A DNA stretch of 64,000 nucleotides, taken from Candidatus Gastranaerophilales bacterium. GTDB taxonomy: Bacteria; Cyanobacteriota; Vampirovibrionia; Gastranaerophilales; Gastranaerophilaceae. Below the pieces are notes generated by a model. The model worked only from the letters and a program-made list of their open reading frames with translations. It was not told the DNA's origin and did no database searches. The position numbers were made by a program, and so were the translations under genes. The DNA is taken from positions 62,001-126,000 of the forward strand of contig CAJUJH010000002.1 in NCBI GenBank assembly GCA_910586855.1, read 5' to 3'. Below are positions 44,984 to 53,736 of this stretch, in pieces (position 1 is the first letter of the stretch; every line of letters starts with the position of its first letter).

Positions 44984-45392
44984 ATATCAGTGAGCGCAAA
45001 TTTCCTTTACTTAAAATCTTTCTGTGGTGAAGGCTTCTGTTTTAAACCCAGGCATAAAGCCAAAAACTGCTGGGGAGTATTTAAGTAAGGGAAATACTCA
45101 AAATCTGTTATTTGGTTGTCAATTTGCAATTTGTGTTCACAGTTTAACAAGCATTGAAAAAAATCTCAACGGGGTTTATACCCGAAGGTTTTGTGAAAAT
45201 AAATCGACAAATCAGTGGTGATGATATGTTCGATGCAAATAAAAGTTTTACATAACTTTGTAATTTACATACAATTTTTGCATGCAACCGTATAAAAGAG
45301 TCCTTAATTCTCTGTGTAAAATTTAGATTTTAATGTGCCTAAAATAAAATCATATCAAAGTGTTCGATGTTATCAGGGGGGTTATTTTGTTT
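44984..45392. other. 409-bp non-coding region
   Basis: A 65-codon frame from GTG 45024 is open but has no ribosome site and an odd composition; I do not accept it. The segment 45023-45045 (GTGGTGAAG, CTT, TTTTAAAC) resembles the element upstream of the island B resolvase at 55618-55641. Otherwise it is AT-rich, likely with the promoter of the HTH-Rep operon on the minus strand. Confidence 0.4.
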
Positions 45393-47075
45393 TTATTCCA
45401 TCAAAGCTCTAATTTTATCTGCTAAAAGTTTTCTTCTTTCTATGTAAAATCTTCCAAAATTATCAAATTCTAAAGAAATACTAGGACGAATAAACGAACG
45501 TTCGTAGAACATTTTCTTTTGTTCTTGAGTCATGTCATCCACATATCTTACAAGAGATAAATCTTTTTTGCTGGCATTTTCCCGCCCTACTAAAAGATGC
45601 AGATTTGCTAATCTGTTACGATTGCCTTTCCATTCTTTCCATTCTTCAAATTTAATAGATAATGGCTTTTGATTATCGTCACTAAATCTTTCGCAAGGAT
45701 GCAAATGATCTTGTTCATACTTAAGTTCTTTATTCAGCCACTCATGACTCATGTAGTATAAAGCTTCGCCAGCTATTCGGCTACCCTTTTCCGAGTTTAA
45801 AATATCTTCAATTTTGGAATCAGTTACTCTTAATTCATAAATATTATTAAGCATATCTATTGTGATTGCGTAATTGCAATTTGATATTTCTTTTTTAAGT
45901 TTTTGTAGCTTACCTTTTGTGCCGGATTGAAAAAATGTAAATAAAATAGCTCTGATTAAATATGTTTTCATGGCTTTGTAGTTGTCTTTAAACCCATGGT
46001 TGTAATAGATGGAATAAATTAATGGTATTAGCACATTCCAGCTACCTGAAAATCTTGCTATATCAATTTTTACATTGGTTAAAAATTCTTTTAAATTTAA
46101 TAGTGCTATTTTTAGATATTTCCAATTGTTTTTGAGTTTTTCTGCAATTTCCTTGTTAATGTTTGTTTTTTCAACATTGCCAAATAACATTAAAGCAGTA
46201 CGAATGATGAAATCTGTATCAAAATTTTCAAAAGAGTCTACTAAAAGGTTGCCAAATTCAGTTCTTGCGCTTGGCCAGTAGGCTTCTAAAATTGACATTG
46301 TAATTTCTGAGGGTTTTAGAGCCTTTCCGCCGCTATTAAATCTAACAAACATTTCAAGAGCATCTTCTTGTTCCATTTCTAATATTTCCGTATAATGAAC
46401 CAGTTTTTCGTCATAAATTTTGCTGCATAGCTTGTTTAAAATAAAATCTGCATATTCTTGGTTATCTGTAGGAATGTTCTTTATAATGTCACATATTGCA
46501 GTTTTTCTTGTTTCTGTATTTTGAAAAATTGGGTTAATTAGTTTTTCAATTTCAAATTGAGTTAAACTTGTTTTTGTTGTAAATTTAATGTCATATTTTT
46601 TATTATTGTATTCTTCTTCAGTTGACGCTCTGTTATTTAGTTCAATTACTAATTTAGCAATAGTGCCACCCACTGTCCTTTTTCTTGCATATTTTTCTCG
46701 AACGTAAGATTTTCCGTACAAGGACAGATATAAGGATGTTAAGCGTTGTTGTCCATCTAAAATTGCTGTATCTGAAATATGCGGTTTTATGCTAGAAAGT
46801 TCGTAATTAATGCTATCAGACTGTTTTTTGTTGTCAAAAGTTACGGTTTTAAGAAAATTACAAAAATAAGTATCCCAATCGGTATTGTATTCATCTACGT
46901 GCCAAAATAAAAATGTTGCAATTGGGTAGTCCAATAAAATAGAATCCCAAAGCTTTTCTATCTGCTCCATACTCCATACATATTGTCTTTGAAAGGCCGG
47001 CATAACATATTTTCCGCTTTCAATATACTGCATTGCATCATATATACTTAGGCAATCATTAATTAATTTACTCAT
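45393..47075 (-). CDS. GmrSD-type restriction protein (DUF262 plus DUF1524)
   Basis: This protein of about 560 residues has an N-terminal DUF262 domain (ParB/Srx-like, with MPAFQRQYVWSMEQIEKLWDS and AILDGQQRLTSLYL; DGQQR at 107-111) and a C-terminal DUF1524 HNH-like domain (DHLHPCERF, then RNRLANLHLLVGRENASKKD). This matches the GmrSD/type IV restriction family, which cleaves modified (for example glucosylated) phage DNA using NTPs. I chose the ATG at 47075 over 47105. It is divergent from the XRE gene, from which it is separated by a region with four ATGAGT boxes. Confidence 0.85.
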   Translation of the reverse strand: MSKLINDCLSIYDAMQYIESGKYVMPAFQRQYVWSMEQIEKLWDSILLDYPIATFLFWHVDEYNTDWDTYFCNFLKTVTFDNKKQSDSINYELSSIKPHISDTAILDGQQRLTSLYLSLYGKSYVREKYARKRTVGGTIAKLVIELNNRASTEEEYNNKKYDIKFTTKTSLTQFEIEKLINPIFQNTETRKTAICDIIKNIPTDNQEYADFILNKLCSKIYDEKLVHYTEILEMEQEDALEMFVRFNSGGKALKPSEITMSILEAYWPSARTEFGNLLVDSFENFDTDFIIRTALMLFGNVEKTNINKEIAEKLKNNWKYLKIALLNLKEFLTNVKIDIARFSGSWNVLIPLIYSIYYNHGFKDNYKAMKTYLIRAILFTFFQSGTKGKLQKLKKEISNCNYAITIDMLNNIYELRVTDSKIEDILNSEKGSRIAGEALYYMSHEWLNKELKYEQDHLHPCERFSDDNQKPLSIKFEEWKEWKGNRNRLANLHLLVGRENASKKDLSLVRYVDDMTQEQKKMFYERSFIRPSISLEFDNFGRFYIERRKLLADKIRALME

Positions 47076-47126
47076 AATACAAAAAGCCCCTTGTTTTAAT
47101 ATCAAAATTATATTAATGGTAAGTTA

Positions 47127-47204
47127 AACTCATAATATTTCAATAAAATGAGTATGAAACCAATATATATGAGTTGAAATCATTTTACAATAATTTAATG
47201 AGTT
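47127..47204. promoter_or_regulatory. operator region with four ATGAGT boxes
   Basis: ATGAGT occurs at 47148, 47169 and 47198 on the plus strand and once inverted at 47128-47133. The starts are 21 and 29 bp apart. The boxes lie between the divergent GmrSD and XRE genes, so they are likely operators of the XRE regulator. Which gene they control is inference. Confidence 0.45.
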
Positions 47205-47257
47205 CTATTAAGTTCATTTAAGGGATTTTATGCCTACCATGAGATAGAGGGCTTAAA

Positions 47258-47572
47258 ATGAATAAAAAAGAACTTTTAGGTAAAAGATTAAGGGAATTAA
47301 GGAAAAGAAAAGGTATCAATCAGGAAAAATTGGCAGAATTGATTGATGTTGACCCAACAACAATAAGTAATATTGAAAATGGTAAAAATTACCCTTCTAT
47401 GATAAATTTGGAAAATATATTAAAAGTTCTAAACAGTTCATTTTTAGAAGCATTTGATTTTGAACATAAAAATACTGGTGATAATTTGATAATTCAAATA
47501 AATAATCAGTTGAAAAATAATCCTGAAAAGATTGAGGATTTTTATAAAATAGTTATGGCGCTTACAAAATAG
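47258..47572 (+). CDS. XRE-family HTH regulator
   Basis: This 104-residue protein has a Cro/CI-type HTH at 6-60 (GKRLRELRKRKGINQEKLAELIDVDPTTISNIENGKNYPS) and a small helical C-terminus ending in FYKIVMALTK. It probably represses island A genes by binding the ATGAGT boxes between it and GmrSD. It is similar in layout to the XRE protein of island B at 53266. Confidence 0.9.
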   Translation: MNKKELLGKRLRELRKRKGINQEKLAELIDVDPTTISNIENGKNYPSMINLENILKVLNSSFLEAFDFEHKNTGDNLIIQINNQLKNNPEKIEDFYKIVMALTK

Positions 47573-47598
47573 CTATCATCCAAAATTTAATTATTGCG

Positions 47599-47757
47599 GG
47601 TAATTTTGTACCTCGCCGCCCTAAAACATTTCATCATTCGTCCGAGAATGGTTTCATTTTAAAAAATTTTGGCAGGGTTTTTATGCCTGAGAAAAATTCT
47701 ACAGCCGAAATCTTACGTCCGGCTACACGAAACTATTTTTAAATTGTGAGAGGGGCT
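47599..47757 (-). repeat. 159-bp repeat, copy 1 (inverse of copy at 51486)
   Basis: Read on the minus strand, this segment aligns without gaps to 51486-51644 over 159 bp, roughly 80 percent identical by eye. The best-kept blocks are AGATTTCGG, TGTAGAATTTTTCTCAGG and GAATGATGAAATGTTTTAGGG. The differences fall on all codon positions of the one frame open in both, so it is probably not protein coding. It follows the XRE gene. Confidence 0.8.
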
Positions 47758-47864
47758 ACCCCGGGGTATTTTTTAAAATTGTTACATTGCTTATTCAATC
47801 AGGGCAAAGGTTTTGGTTCATTTCATTCTATTGTGTTGTAAAATGTGTTGTTTTTTATAAAAAA

Positions 47865-47893
47865 TTAGCTTTCAGGGTTTACCTAAAAGCTAA
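47865..47893 (-). terminator. terminator of tRNA-fMet, element-borne
   Basis: Bases 47865-47876 and 47884-47893 form a stem (TTAGCTTT with AAAGCTAA plus inner pairs), followed on the minus strand by T. It lies just past the 3' end of the tRNA. Its sequence is unrelated to the terminator at 39375, although the tRNA halves are identical. Confidence 0.65.
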
Positions 47894-47903
47894 TAATATC
47901 AAT

Positions 47904-47980
<77 letters not shown>

Positions 47981-47999
47981 ATATTTACTTGTATATCCC

Positions 48000-48028
48000 A
48001 TTATTAAACGCTGAAAATAAAATTTCAA
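48000..48028 (-). promoter_or_regulatory. promoter of tRNA-fMet
   Basis: On the minus strand TTGAAA (48023-48028) and AATAAT (48000-48005) are spaced by 17 bp, 20 bases before the tRNA. The surrounding 38 bases (47999-48036) recur with one change at 57773-57810. Confidence 0.65.
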
Positions 48029-48060
48029 GTGTTAAATTTCGGATGAGATTTTTTCATTAT

Positions 48061-48080
48061 CCCTACAATTAATTGTAGGG
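48061..48080. repeat. 20-bp perfect palindrome
   Basis: CCCTACAATT followed by its reverse complement. The same CCTACAAT/ATTGTAGG sequence forms the hairpin at 57583-57603 by the other end of island B. It may be a terminator or binding site near element ends. Confidence 0.45.
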
Positions 48081-48309
48081 GAAATTGTAAGAATGGGGCG
48101 GGAAAATAATTTTAAAAAAATATAGCGGGGTAAAAAATTAGCATTTGTCCTTATACTATAATTAGTATGGCGGTGTTTTGATTTATTTGTGTGGGGAATT
48201 ATGCCAAACTTGCAATAAGCAAGAACAGTGTTTATGGTTAATGATGTGCCAAAAATATTTATAATTCAGCAGCGGTAAAAAAGATATTTAGTAAACAGTA
48301 TTTATTTAA

Positions 48310-48381
48310 GTATTCTATAAATGCCAATAACACTCATTATACCAAGCAAGAAACCTAATTTAAAAATAAGCCTTATGAGCC
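48310..48381. repeat. element end repeat, copy 1, with degraded core
   Basis: This 72-bp segment is about 90 percent identical to 57630-57700 and ends in the same TTATGAG core (48375-48381). The bases after it (CCAACGAGCTACCGTCTATATGCCCG) are a worn copy of the tRNA-fMet 5' half. It looks like the right end of an older, mostly deleted element or the joint to island B. Confidence 0.7.
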
Positions 48382-48477
48382 AACGAGCTACCGTCTATAT
48401 GCCCGTAAATATTGACTTTTCGCCATTTTTGTGCTATTATATGAATAAAATTATAATTTGTATGAGAAAAATTTTTA

Positions 48478-49155
48478 ATGAAATTTAGCTTATTGAACAT
48501 AGAAACAGACTATAAGAATGATGCTAATATAGAAAAGGTAGGTCGTACCATTTTATTAATTTTTTCCTTTATTTTTAGCATTATTGTTGGAGCTGTTCTT
48601 TGTTACTATTTTTTAATGCCTCATTGGGCTACAATTTTGCACAATTCTGTTTTTTTAGATAATAAAAATTTAAGCAGCGAAGAACTTGAGACTATATCAA
48701 CATTGGTAACTCAAAATAAAATCCATACCTTGGATTTTGTGGTAGAAAGATTAATAAGTTTCTATGAAACGCAAGTACAGCATTTGGTAGGAATTTTCGC
48801 CATTTTTGGCATGATAGGATTCTTTTATATAAAATGTTCACATAAACGTGACATAGCGGAAGAATTGCAAGAATATATGAACTCAAATACTGGAAAATTA
48901 TTACTGCAGAACCTTGTAAAAGATTATATTAAAAATGAAAATATTAGACCATTAGTAGATGAAGCCTTTAATAGGGAAAGAAATGAGAATGGTATTATTT
49001 CTGAAATGTATGATGCTATTGCATCATTGGAAGACAAGAATGATGAGCTTCTAAAAGAGCAGACAAATCTTTCTGTAAGACTAGATAGTTTAAATATAAG
49101 TAGCGAAGCTGGCGAAATTAATTTTCCTGAACAAGTAGACGAGAAAGGAGAATAA
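48478..49155 (+). CDS. membrane coiled-coil protein, first gene of the ImmA/Beta cluster
   Basis: This 225-residue protein of no known family has two membrane helices (about 24-46 and 95-117), a loop between them outside the cytoplasm, and a cytoplasmic C-terminal part. That part is an acidic coiled coil at about 165-210 (IASLEDKNDELLKEQTNLSVRLDSL). The stop codon is directly followed by the ATG of the metallopeptidase gene, and the gene after that overlaps by 4 bp, so the three are one operon. A membrane-bound effector or sensor is conceivable. Confidence 0.7.
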   Translation: MKFSLLNIETDYKNDANIEKVGRTILLIFSFIFSIIVGAVLCYYFLMPHWATILHNSVFLDNKNLSSEELETISTLVTQNKIHTLDFVVERLISFYETQVQHLVGIFAIFGMIGFFYIKCSHKRDIAEELQEYMNSNTGKLLLQNLVKDYIKNENIRPLVDEAFNRERNENGIISEMYDAIASLEDKNDELLKEQTNLSVRLDSLNISSEAGEINFPEQVDEKGE

Positions 49156-49710
49156 ATGGCAATTATAAAAACTAGAAACATAGGCAGACCAAATAATATA
49201 TCTGGTTTGTTTGGAAATTTGAATATATCATTAAATAATTTTAATATTACAAGTGCTCCTGATTTATTGTCTAGAGCTAATATTACTGATTTTCCGGTGG
49301 ATTTAAATGTAATATTGCGCTTATTGGGATTGACTCTTGTGTATCAAAAATTAGAGAATGATATTTCTGGTGTATTGGATGTTAGAAATAATACCATTAC
49401 TGTAGAAGCGTGTCATCCAGAACAGAGGCAACGCTTTACTATTGCTCATGAGATTGCACATTTTTGTTTGCATCAAAGCAAGGAGGATTTATTTGAGGAT
49501 AAAATCTTTTTTAGGGGTGTTGATATTAATTCACTAGAGTATCAAGCAAATGAATTTGCAGGTGAATTATTAATGCCTGAAGATGTATTTTATGAACAAA
49601 TCAGACAAGGCAATAAATCTATTGAAAGACTTGCAACACATTTTGGTGTGTCAACTTTGGCGATAAGAGTTAGAGCTAGAAATTTGGGATTAACGGGGCA
49701 TGGATTATGA
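49156..49710 (+). CDS. ImmA/IrrE-family metallopeptidase
   Basis: This 184-residue protein carries the zinc motif HEIAH (His98, Glu99, His102) in RFTIAHEIAHFCLH and the downstream EFAGELLMP glutamate near 135, as in ImmA and IrrE. Such proteases cleave phage-type or XRE repressors upon a damage or infection signal. No repressor lies directly beside it; the XRE proteins at 47258 and 53266 are candidate substrates. It has an AAAGGAG site and no gap to the upstream gene. Confidence 0.9.
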   Translation: MAIIKTRNIGRPNNISGLFGNLNISLNNFNITSAPDLLSRANITDFPVDLNVILRLLGLTLVYQKLENDISGVLDVRNNTITVEACHPEQRQRFTIAHEIAHFCLHQSKEDLFEDKIFFRGVDINSLEYQANEFAGELLMPEDVFYEQIRQGNKSIERLATHFGVSTLAIRVRARNLGLTGHGL

Positions 49711-50825
49711 TAAGAAAGTATGTGCCAATAATTAAAACGGGTGATGCAGAGTTGAGGGCTTTGTCGAATATTGATGACGCTGTTAAGAATTTTGTAATGC
49801 CTTTGTTTGAAATTACAAGGGGACGCAAAACTAGAAATGCGGAAGAAGGGGTGATAGCCAAAAAGGTGGAATTTATTTCAAACCATTTTTCAGAGATTCC
49901 GTTTATATTAGATTTGACTAGCGATAAAACTTTGACTAATTCTGAAATTAATCAATTACATTCTTCGAACAATAATTATGAGAGATGGACTCAATTTTGC
50001 ATAAAAAATAAGGATATTTTTGGAAAATTTTATCCAGTTATTCAGATTGAAGAAGAAGACGATTATGAAAACTATTTATGCAAGTTGTTTGAACAAGTCA
50101 AAATCTTGGTACAGCATTTTGACTTTATTGTTTTTCGTTCCCAAAATGAAATTGAAGCAAAAGATTTAATTACAGATATAAAGGGTTTATTAGATAAAGA
50201 TGCATTTAATTCAATCAATTTGCATGAAAAATTGATCTACGTACTTGATTATAAGTATATTAAAGATGTAGATAAATGCGCCAATACTGCCAAAATATTT
50301 ATCGGTGCTTTAGATACATTGGGAATAAAAAATATTGTTTTATCCAGTACATCATTTCCCTCAAATGTTTCTGAACATATGAGTGAAACAGATTACGCGA
50401 AATTTGAAATAAAAGAATTTGATTTTTTTAATATTGTAAAATCAAGATTAAATCCCTTGAATGTCAATTTGATATATAGCGACTATGCATCCATAAATCC
50501 AATTAGAAATGATAATATTTTTGCCCGAGGTTGGATACCAAGAATTGACGTACCTTCTGTAGATAAAAATATTCACTGCATGCGTCAGCGGAGAGAAAAA
50601 ACTGAAAATTATGCTAAAGCATATGCGGACATTGCACAAAAAGTAGCAAAGCAAACATATTTTACTGACTTATTTGATTCAGATATTACATCGTGGGGGA
50701 ATGCAGAAATACAAAACGCCTCCAAAGGCAATGTAGGTGGTGCAATACCTAGTTTTTGGATTTCGGTACGAATGAATATTTATTTTAAGCTAGTGTCACT
50801 CAAATTATTTGATTATATCAGTTAG
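49707..50825 (+). CDS. Beta-family protein
   Basis: This 372-residue protein matches the phage Beta protein family as I know it: it opens YVPIIKTGDAELRALSNI, then FVMPLFEITRGR, and FYPVIQIEE. The family is found in phages and islands and has no proven function. It overlaps the peptidase gene by 4 bp and converges on the sce7726 gene with a 21-bp overlap of coding ends. Beta and sce7726 genes often sit side by side, which suggests a joint system. Confidence 0.8.
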   Translation: MIRKYVPIIKTGDAELRALSNIDDAVKNFVMPLFEITRGRKTRNAEEGVIAKKVEFISNHFSEIPFILDLTSDKTLTNSEINQLHSSNNNYERWTQFCIKNKDIFGKFYPVIQIEEEDDYENYLCKLFEQVKILVQHFDFIVFRSQNEIEAKDLITDIKGLLDKDAFNSINLHEKLIYVLDYKYIKDVDKCANTAKIFIGALDTLGIKNIVLSSTSFPSNVSEHMSETDYAKFEIKEFDFFNIVKSRLNPLNVNLIYSDYASINPIRNDNIFARGWIPRIDVPSVDKNIHCMRQRREKTENYAKAYADIAQKVAKQTYFTDLFDSDITSWGNAEIQNASKGNVGGAIPSFWISVRMNIYFKLVSLKLFDYIS

Positions 50826-51428
50826 AATGTTGCCAGTCAAAGATTTTAAGTCATCTTCAGTAATTACCTGACCATTTGTATCAAGCAAGAAAAGTTTTAA
50901 CAGTTTGGAATACCTATGCGTTAAGATATCAATAGAAGCGGTTTTTATGATATTTAAAGGTATTTTTCTTGCATTTTTTCTAAGTTCAAAAACCGATAAT
51001 TGACTTAATCCTTTTTCGTTTAAGATATTTATAAGCTCTTTTTTGTGTAAAAAACATAGTAAATTCTCTTTTTTTATCTGATGAGAAATCTTGGCTTGCC
51101 TTATTTTTTTAATTTTTTTATCTTTAGTTATCAAGTAAAGTCCAACCATATTGTCTATTTTGTTTATTTTTTCATTTGAATATTTTTCCGTAAAAATCAA
51201 ACTAGTGTAATCAAATGTTTCTAAATAATTTTGTAGTTGTTGGTCAATATTTTCAAGATTATCGCTGTCGCTTTTTATTTCATATGCATGTGTTTTATTG
51301 CTTAAGATTTGCAAAATATCCGTTCTATATTGATGATTTGAGAACAAAACCTCATTTCCTATTATGCTACTAGGATATTTTTTTAGTAGCCATTTTATAA
51401 ATATTATTTTTATTTCGTTAGCTTTCAT
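50805..51428 (-). CDS. sce7726-family protein, PD-(D/E)XK-like
   Basis: This 207-residue protein opens KANEIKIIFIKWLL, then NEVLFSNHQYRTDILQI and HAYEIKSDSDNLENIDQQLQNYL, which fits the sce7726 family. Asp37, Glu50 and Lys52 form a PD-(D/E)XK nuclease-like active site. The C-terminal half is basic and helical. Its coding end overlaps the Beta gene end by 21 bp on the other strand. A nuclease partner of Beta is a reasonable guess; no experiment known to me shows it. Confidence 0.78.
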   Translation of the reverse strand: MKANEIKIIFIKWLLKKYPSSIIGNEVLFSNHQYRTDILQILSNKTHAYEIKSDSDNLENIDQQLQNYLETFDYTSLIFTEKYSNEKINKIDNMVGLYLITKDKKIKKIRQAKISHQIKKENLLCFLHKKELINILNEKGLSQLSVFELRKNARKIPLNIIKTASIDILTHRYSKLLKLFLLDTNGQVITEDDLKSLTGNILTDIIK

Positions 51429-51485
51429 TTTATCCTCTTTTATAATGCAAAATTATAACATGTAATTTGTTTCTGCTCCCCCATA

Positions 51486-51644
51486 AGCCCCTCTCGTGGT
51501 TTAAAATTGGTTTGGTGGGGTGAGATACAAGATTTCGGTTGTAGAATTTTTCTCAGGTGTGAAAACCCTGCCAAGAATTTTTAAAATGAAACCGCTCTCG
51601 GGTGAATGATGAAATGTTTTAGGGTGGTGAGGTATAAAATTACC
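51486..51644 (+). repeat. 159-bp repeat, copy 2
   Basis: This is the plus-strand counterpart of 47599-47757, aligned without gaps. It lies 62 bp before the KAP gene, and sequence differences are spread evenly. It may be a shared non-coding control, replication or packaging signal of the two islands. Confidence 0.8.
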
Positions 51645-51706
51645 TCTTAATAATGCCCGTTTCTTTTTATGGTAGTATCAATTTAAAAAGGGAAAGATTT
51701 TAAATT

Positions 51707-53263
51707 ATGGGAATAGATAGAGCAAATATTTTTAGACTGCATGAAGAAACGTTCAAGGAATATGAAAAAGACCCATTTTTAGACTGTTTTGAAAGCACTA
51801 AACAATTTGCGCAAGCTCTAAAACTTGATATAGAAACAAAAGAAACCCCGCATACCTTATTGTTGTCTGCGGATTATGGTATGGGTAAAACCTTTTTCTC
51901 AACACGTTTTACTCAGTTTTTAAGAAATGAAAATTTTGATGTTATTTATTTTAGCGTTTGGGAAAATGATTATATGAAAGAGCCCTTTGTGGCATTTTCA
52001 AAAGCTATCGTAAATTATATCTACAATAAATTCAAAACAAAAGAGTTTCAAAATAGTATAAGTAATCTTTTTTCAAAAATTCAAGGTGTTGTTAGTGCAA
52101 TATCTATTAACATTGGAGTTAATAAGTTTTGCAGTATTGATGTTTCGGCTAAAGAATTAATAGATGCATTCAAGGAACCTGCTGACCCTGTTTTGGAATT
52201 TAGAAAACAATTAGCTGATTTTATTTCTAAACTGAAAAACAAAAAACTTATTCTTATAGTGGACGAACTTGACCGTTGCCGTCCTGATTATGCAATGAAA
52301 ACGCTTGAATGTATAAAACATTTCTTTGATATAGAGGGGCTTTTTGTAATTTTGCCTACAAATATCAATGCCTTAAATAATTGTACAAAATCATTGTATG
52401 GCTTTGATAATTGCAACAAACAAGATAAAGAAAATTATTTTAAAAAGTTCTTTAATGATGAAAGAACAATAAAAAGACCAACTGTTGAAGATTATAGCCA
52501 TATTTTAAAGCAACTTTTAAATAATGATGCATTAAAAGAAGCGTTGAATAAAAAATTATTGGTAGAAAATGGGGAAAATTTCAATAGTTTAAAAACTCTT
52601 CATAGTTCACTAGCTAAATACTCCCATTTTGCTGGTTTAACTATTAGGGAATTTAAAGATATAGTTATAGAAACTGTGCGGCTTTGTAATAATTTTTATG
52701 AGCCAGTACGGGCAGAGTGGCTGACTTGTCTTATGACATATAAAAATAAAACAAAGGGAGATTATTTCAATTACCCGCTCCCTAAAGAACATTGTTTTTA
52801 TCACAGTTCACTCATAAATAGCTCCTCAAATGGAAATGGCAAAACCGATATATTAAAATTAATGATGCATTCTTCAATATTTAATAAATTAAGAGTAACA
52901 TATGATTACAGATGCAAAGGTTATCGAAGCGAATATATAGATTTAAGAACATATATAAGTTTTATGCGAAAATATGAAGAAGTGCCAAAAGAAATAAATA
53001 GCTATAATAACGCAGAAAACTTTTTAAATAATGTCATTAGTGAAATTGAAACCATTGAAAATAATACAACCTGCGAAGCCCCTCCTTATAAGCTTATGCT
53101 GAGCAGGTTATCTGAAATTAAGGAAGCTATAGCAAGGCAAAGAGATGTAATTACATCCTATCAGGATAAATACGGCTCAGATGACAATGACTCAATACGA
53201 GAGAAACAATATGCAGATATTGTGCAAAATCCTGAATGTCTTTATTCTATTAAAAGCGAATAA
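51707..53263 (+). CDS. KAP-family P-loop NTPase
   Basis: This 518-residue protein has a KAP NTPase domain: Walker A ADYGMGKT at 55-62 and Walker B KLILIVDELDRCRPDYAMKTLE with Asp187-Glu188. The DRCRP sequence after Walker B is the KAP signature. There are no clear membrane helices, unlike many KAP proteins. KAP NTPases are scattered in islands and several are reported in defence loci; here it stands between the Beta/sce7726 cluster and an XRE gene. The role is unknown. A long C-terminal helical region (330-518) may contain the specific part. Confidence 0.88.
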   Translation: MGIDRANIFRLHEETFKEYEKDPFLDCFESTKQFAQALKLDIETKETPHTLLLSADYGMGKTFFSTRFTQFLRNENFDVIYFSVWENDYMKEPFVAFSKAIVNYIYNKFKTKEFQNSISNLFSKIQGVVSAISINIGVNKFCSIDVSAKELIDAFKEPADPVLEFRKQLADFISKLKNKKLILIVDELDRCRPDYAMKTLECIKHFFDIEGLFVILPTNINALNNCTKSLYGFDNCNKQDKENYFKKFFNDERTIKRPTVEDYSHILKQLLNNDALKEALNKKLLVENGENFNSLKTLHSSLAKYSHFAGLTIREFKDIVIETVRLCNNFYEPVRAEWLTCLMTYKNKTKGDYFNYPLPKEHCFYHSSLINSSSNGNGKTDILKLMMHSSIFNKLRVTYDYRCKGYRSEYIDLRTYISFMRKYEEVPKEINSYNNAENFLNNVISEIETIENNTTCEAPPYKLMLSRLSEIKEAIARQRDVITSYQDKYGSDDNDSIREKQYADIVQNPECLYSIKSE

Positions 53264-53265
53264 TT

Positions 53266-53589
53266 TTATTTCAGTAAAAATGTCCTGATATACTTATGCG
53301 CTAGTGCTAATTCTTCTTGGCTTAATTTATCAAGCATTGAAATAATATCTGTTTTTAATTCGGCGGCGTCTTGCAGGTAGTAAAATTCAAATAAATCTTT
53401 TGGCTCAATACTTAGGGAGTTTGCAAGCCTTTCAATTAAATCTGACGAAGGAAAATTCTTACCGCTTTCAATACAGCTTATATGTTTATCATCAACATTC
53501 ACAAGCTCTGCAAGCTGCGCCTGTGTCAGATTTTTCTTTTTTCGGTATTCTTTTATTTTTCGCCCGAATAAAATTTTAATATTAGTCAT
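53266..53589 (-). CDS. XRE-family HTH regulator of island B
   Basis: This 107-residue protein has a Cro/CI HTH (LFGRKIKEYRKKKNLTQAQLAELVNVDDKHISCIESGKNFPS) and a helical C-terminal oligomerisation tail. The ATG at 53589, with an AAAGAGG site, is better than the in-frame ATG at 53619. It converges with the KAP gene, with 2 bp between them, and is divergent from the PD-(D/E)XK gene, so it probably regulates the latter's promoter. Confidence 0.9.
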   Translation of the reverse strand: MTNIKILFGRKIKEYRKKKNLTQAQLAELVNVDDKHISCIESGKNFPSSDLIERLANSLSIEPKDLFEFYYLQDAAELKTDIISMLDKLSQEELALAHKYIRTFLLK

Positions 53590-53736
53590 TTTAGCCTCTT
53601 TCTTAATTCTATAGAGCATTTTTGGAATGCAGAATGGGAAATAAGGTAAAAAATTGACTGAAATTTACGTATTTGATAGAATTTATTACAGAATGGGTAA
53701 ATTAAGCCTGATTTTTTACCTAAAAAATGGATTAAT

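Noticed and set aside
45024..45221. 65-codon open frame from GTG on the plus strand
   Set aside because: No ribosome site, odd composition, and it lies over a shared non-coding element; more likely a promoter region of the minus-strand operon.
47599..47757. Repeat as a protein-coding gene (frame open in both copies)
   Set aside because: No common start codon or ribosome site, and substitutions do not favour third positions.
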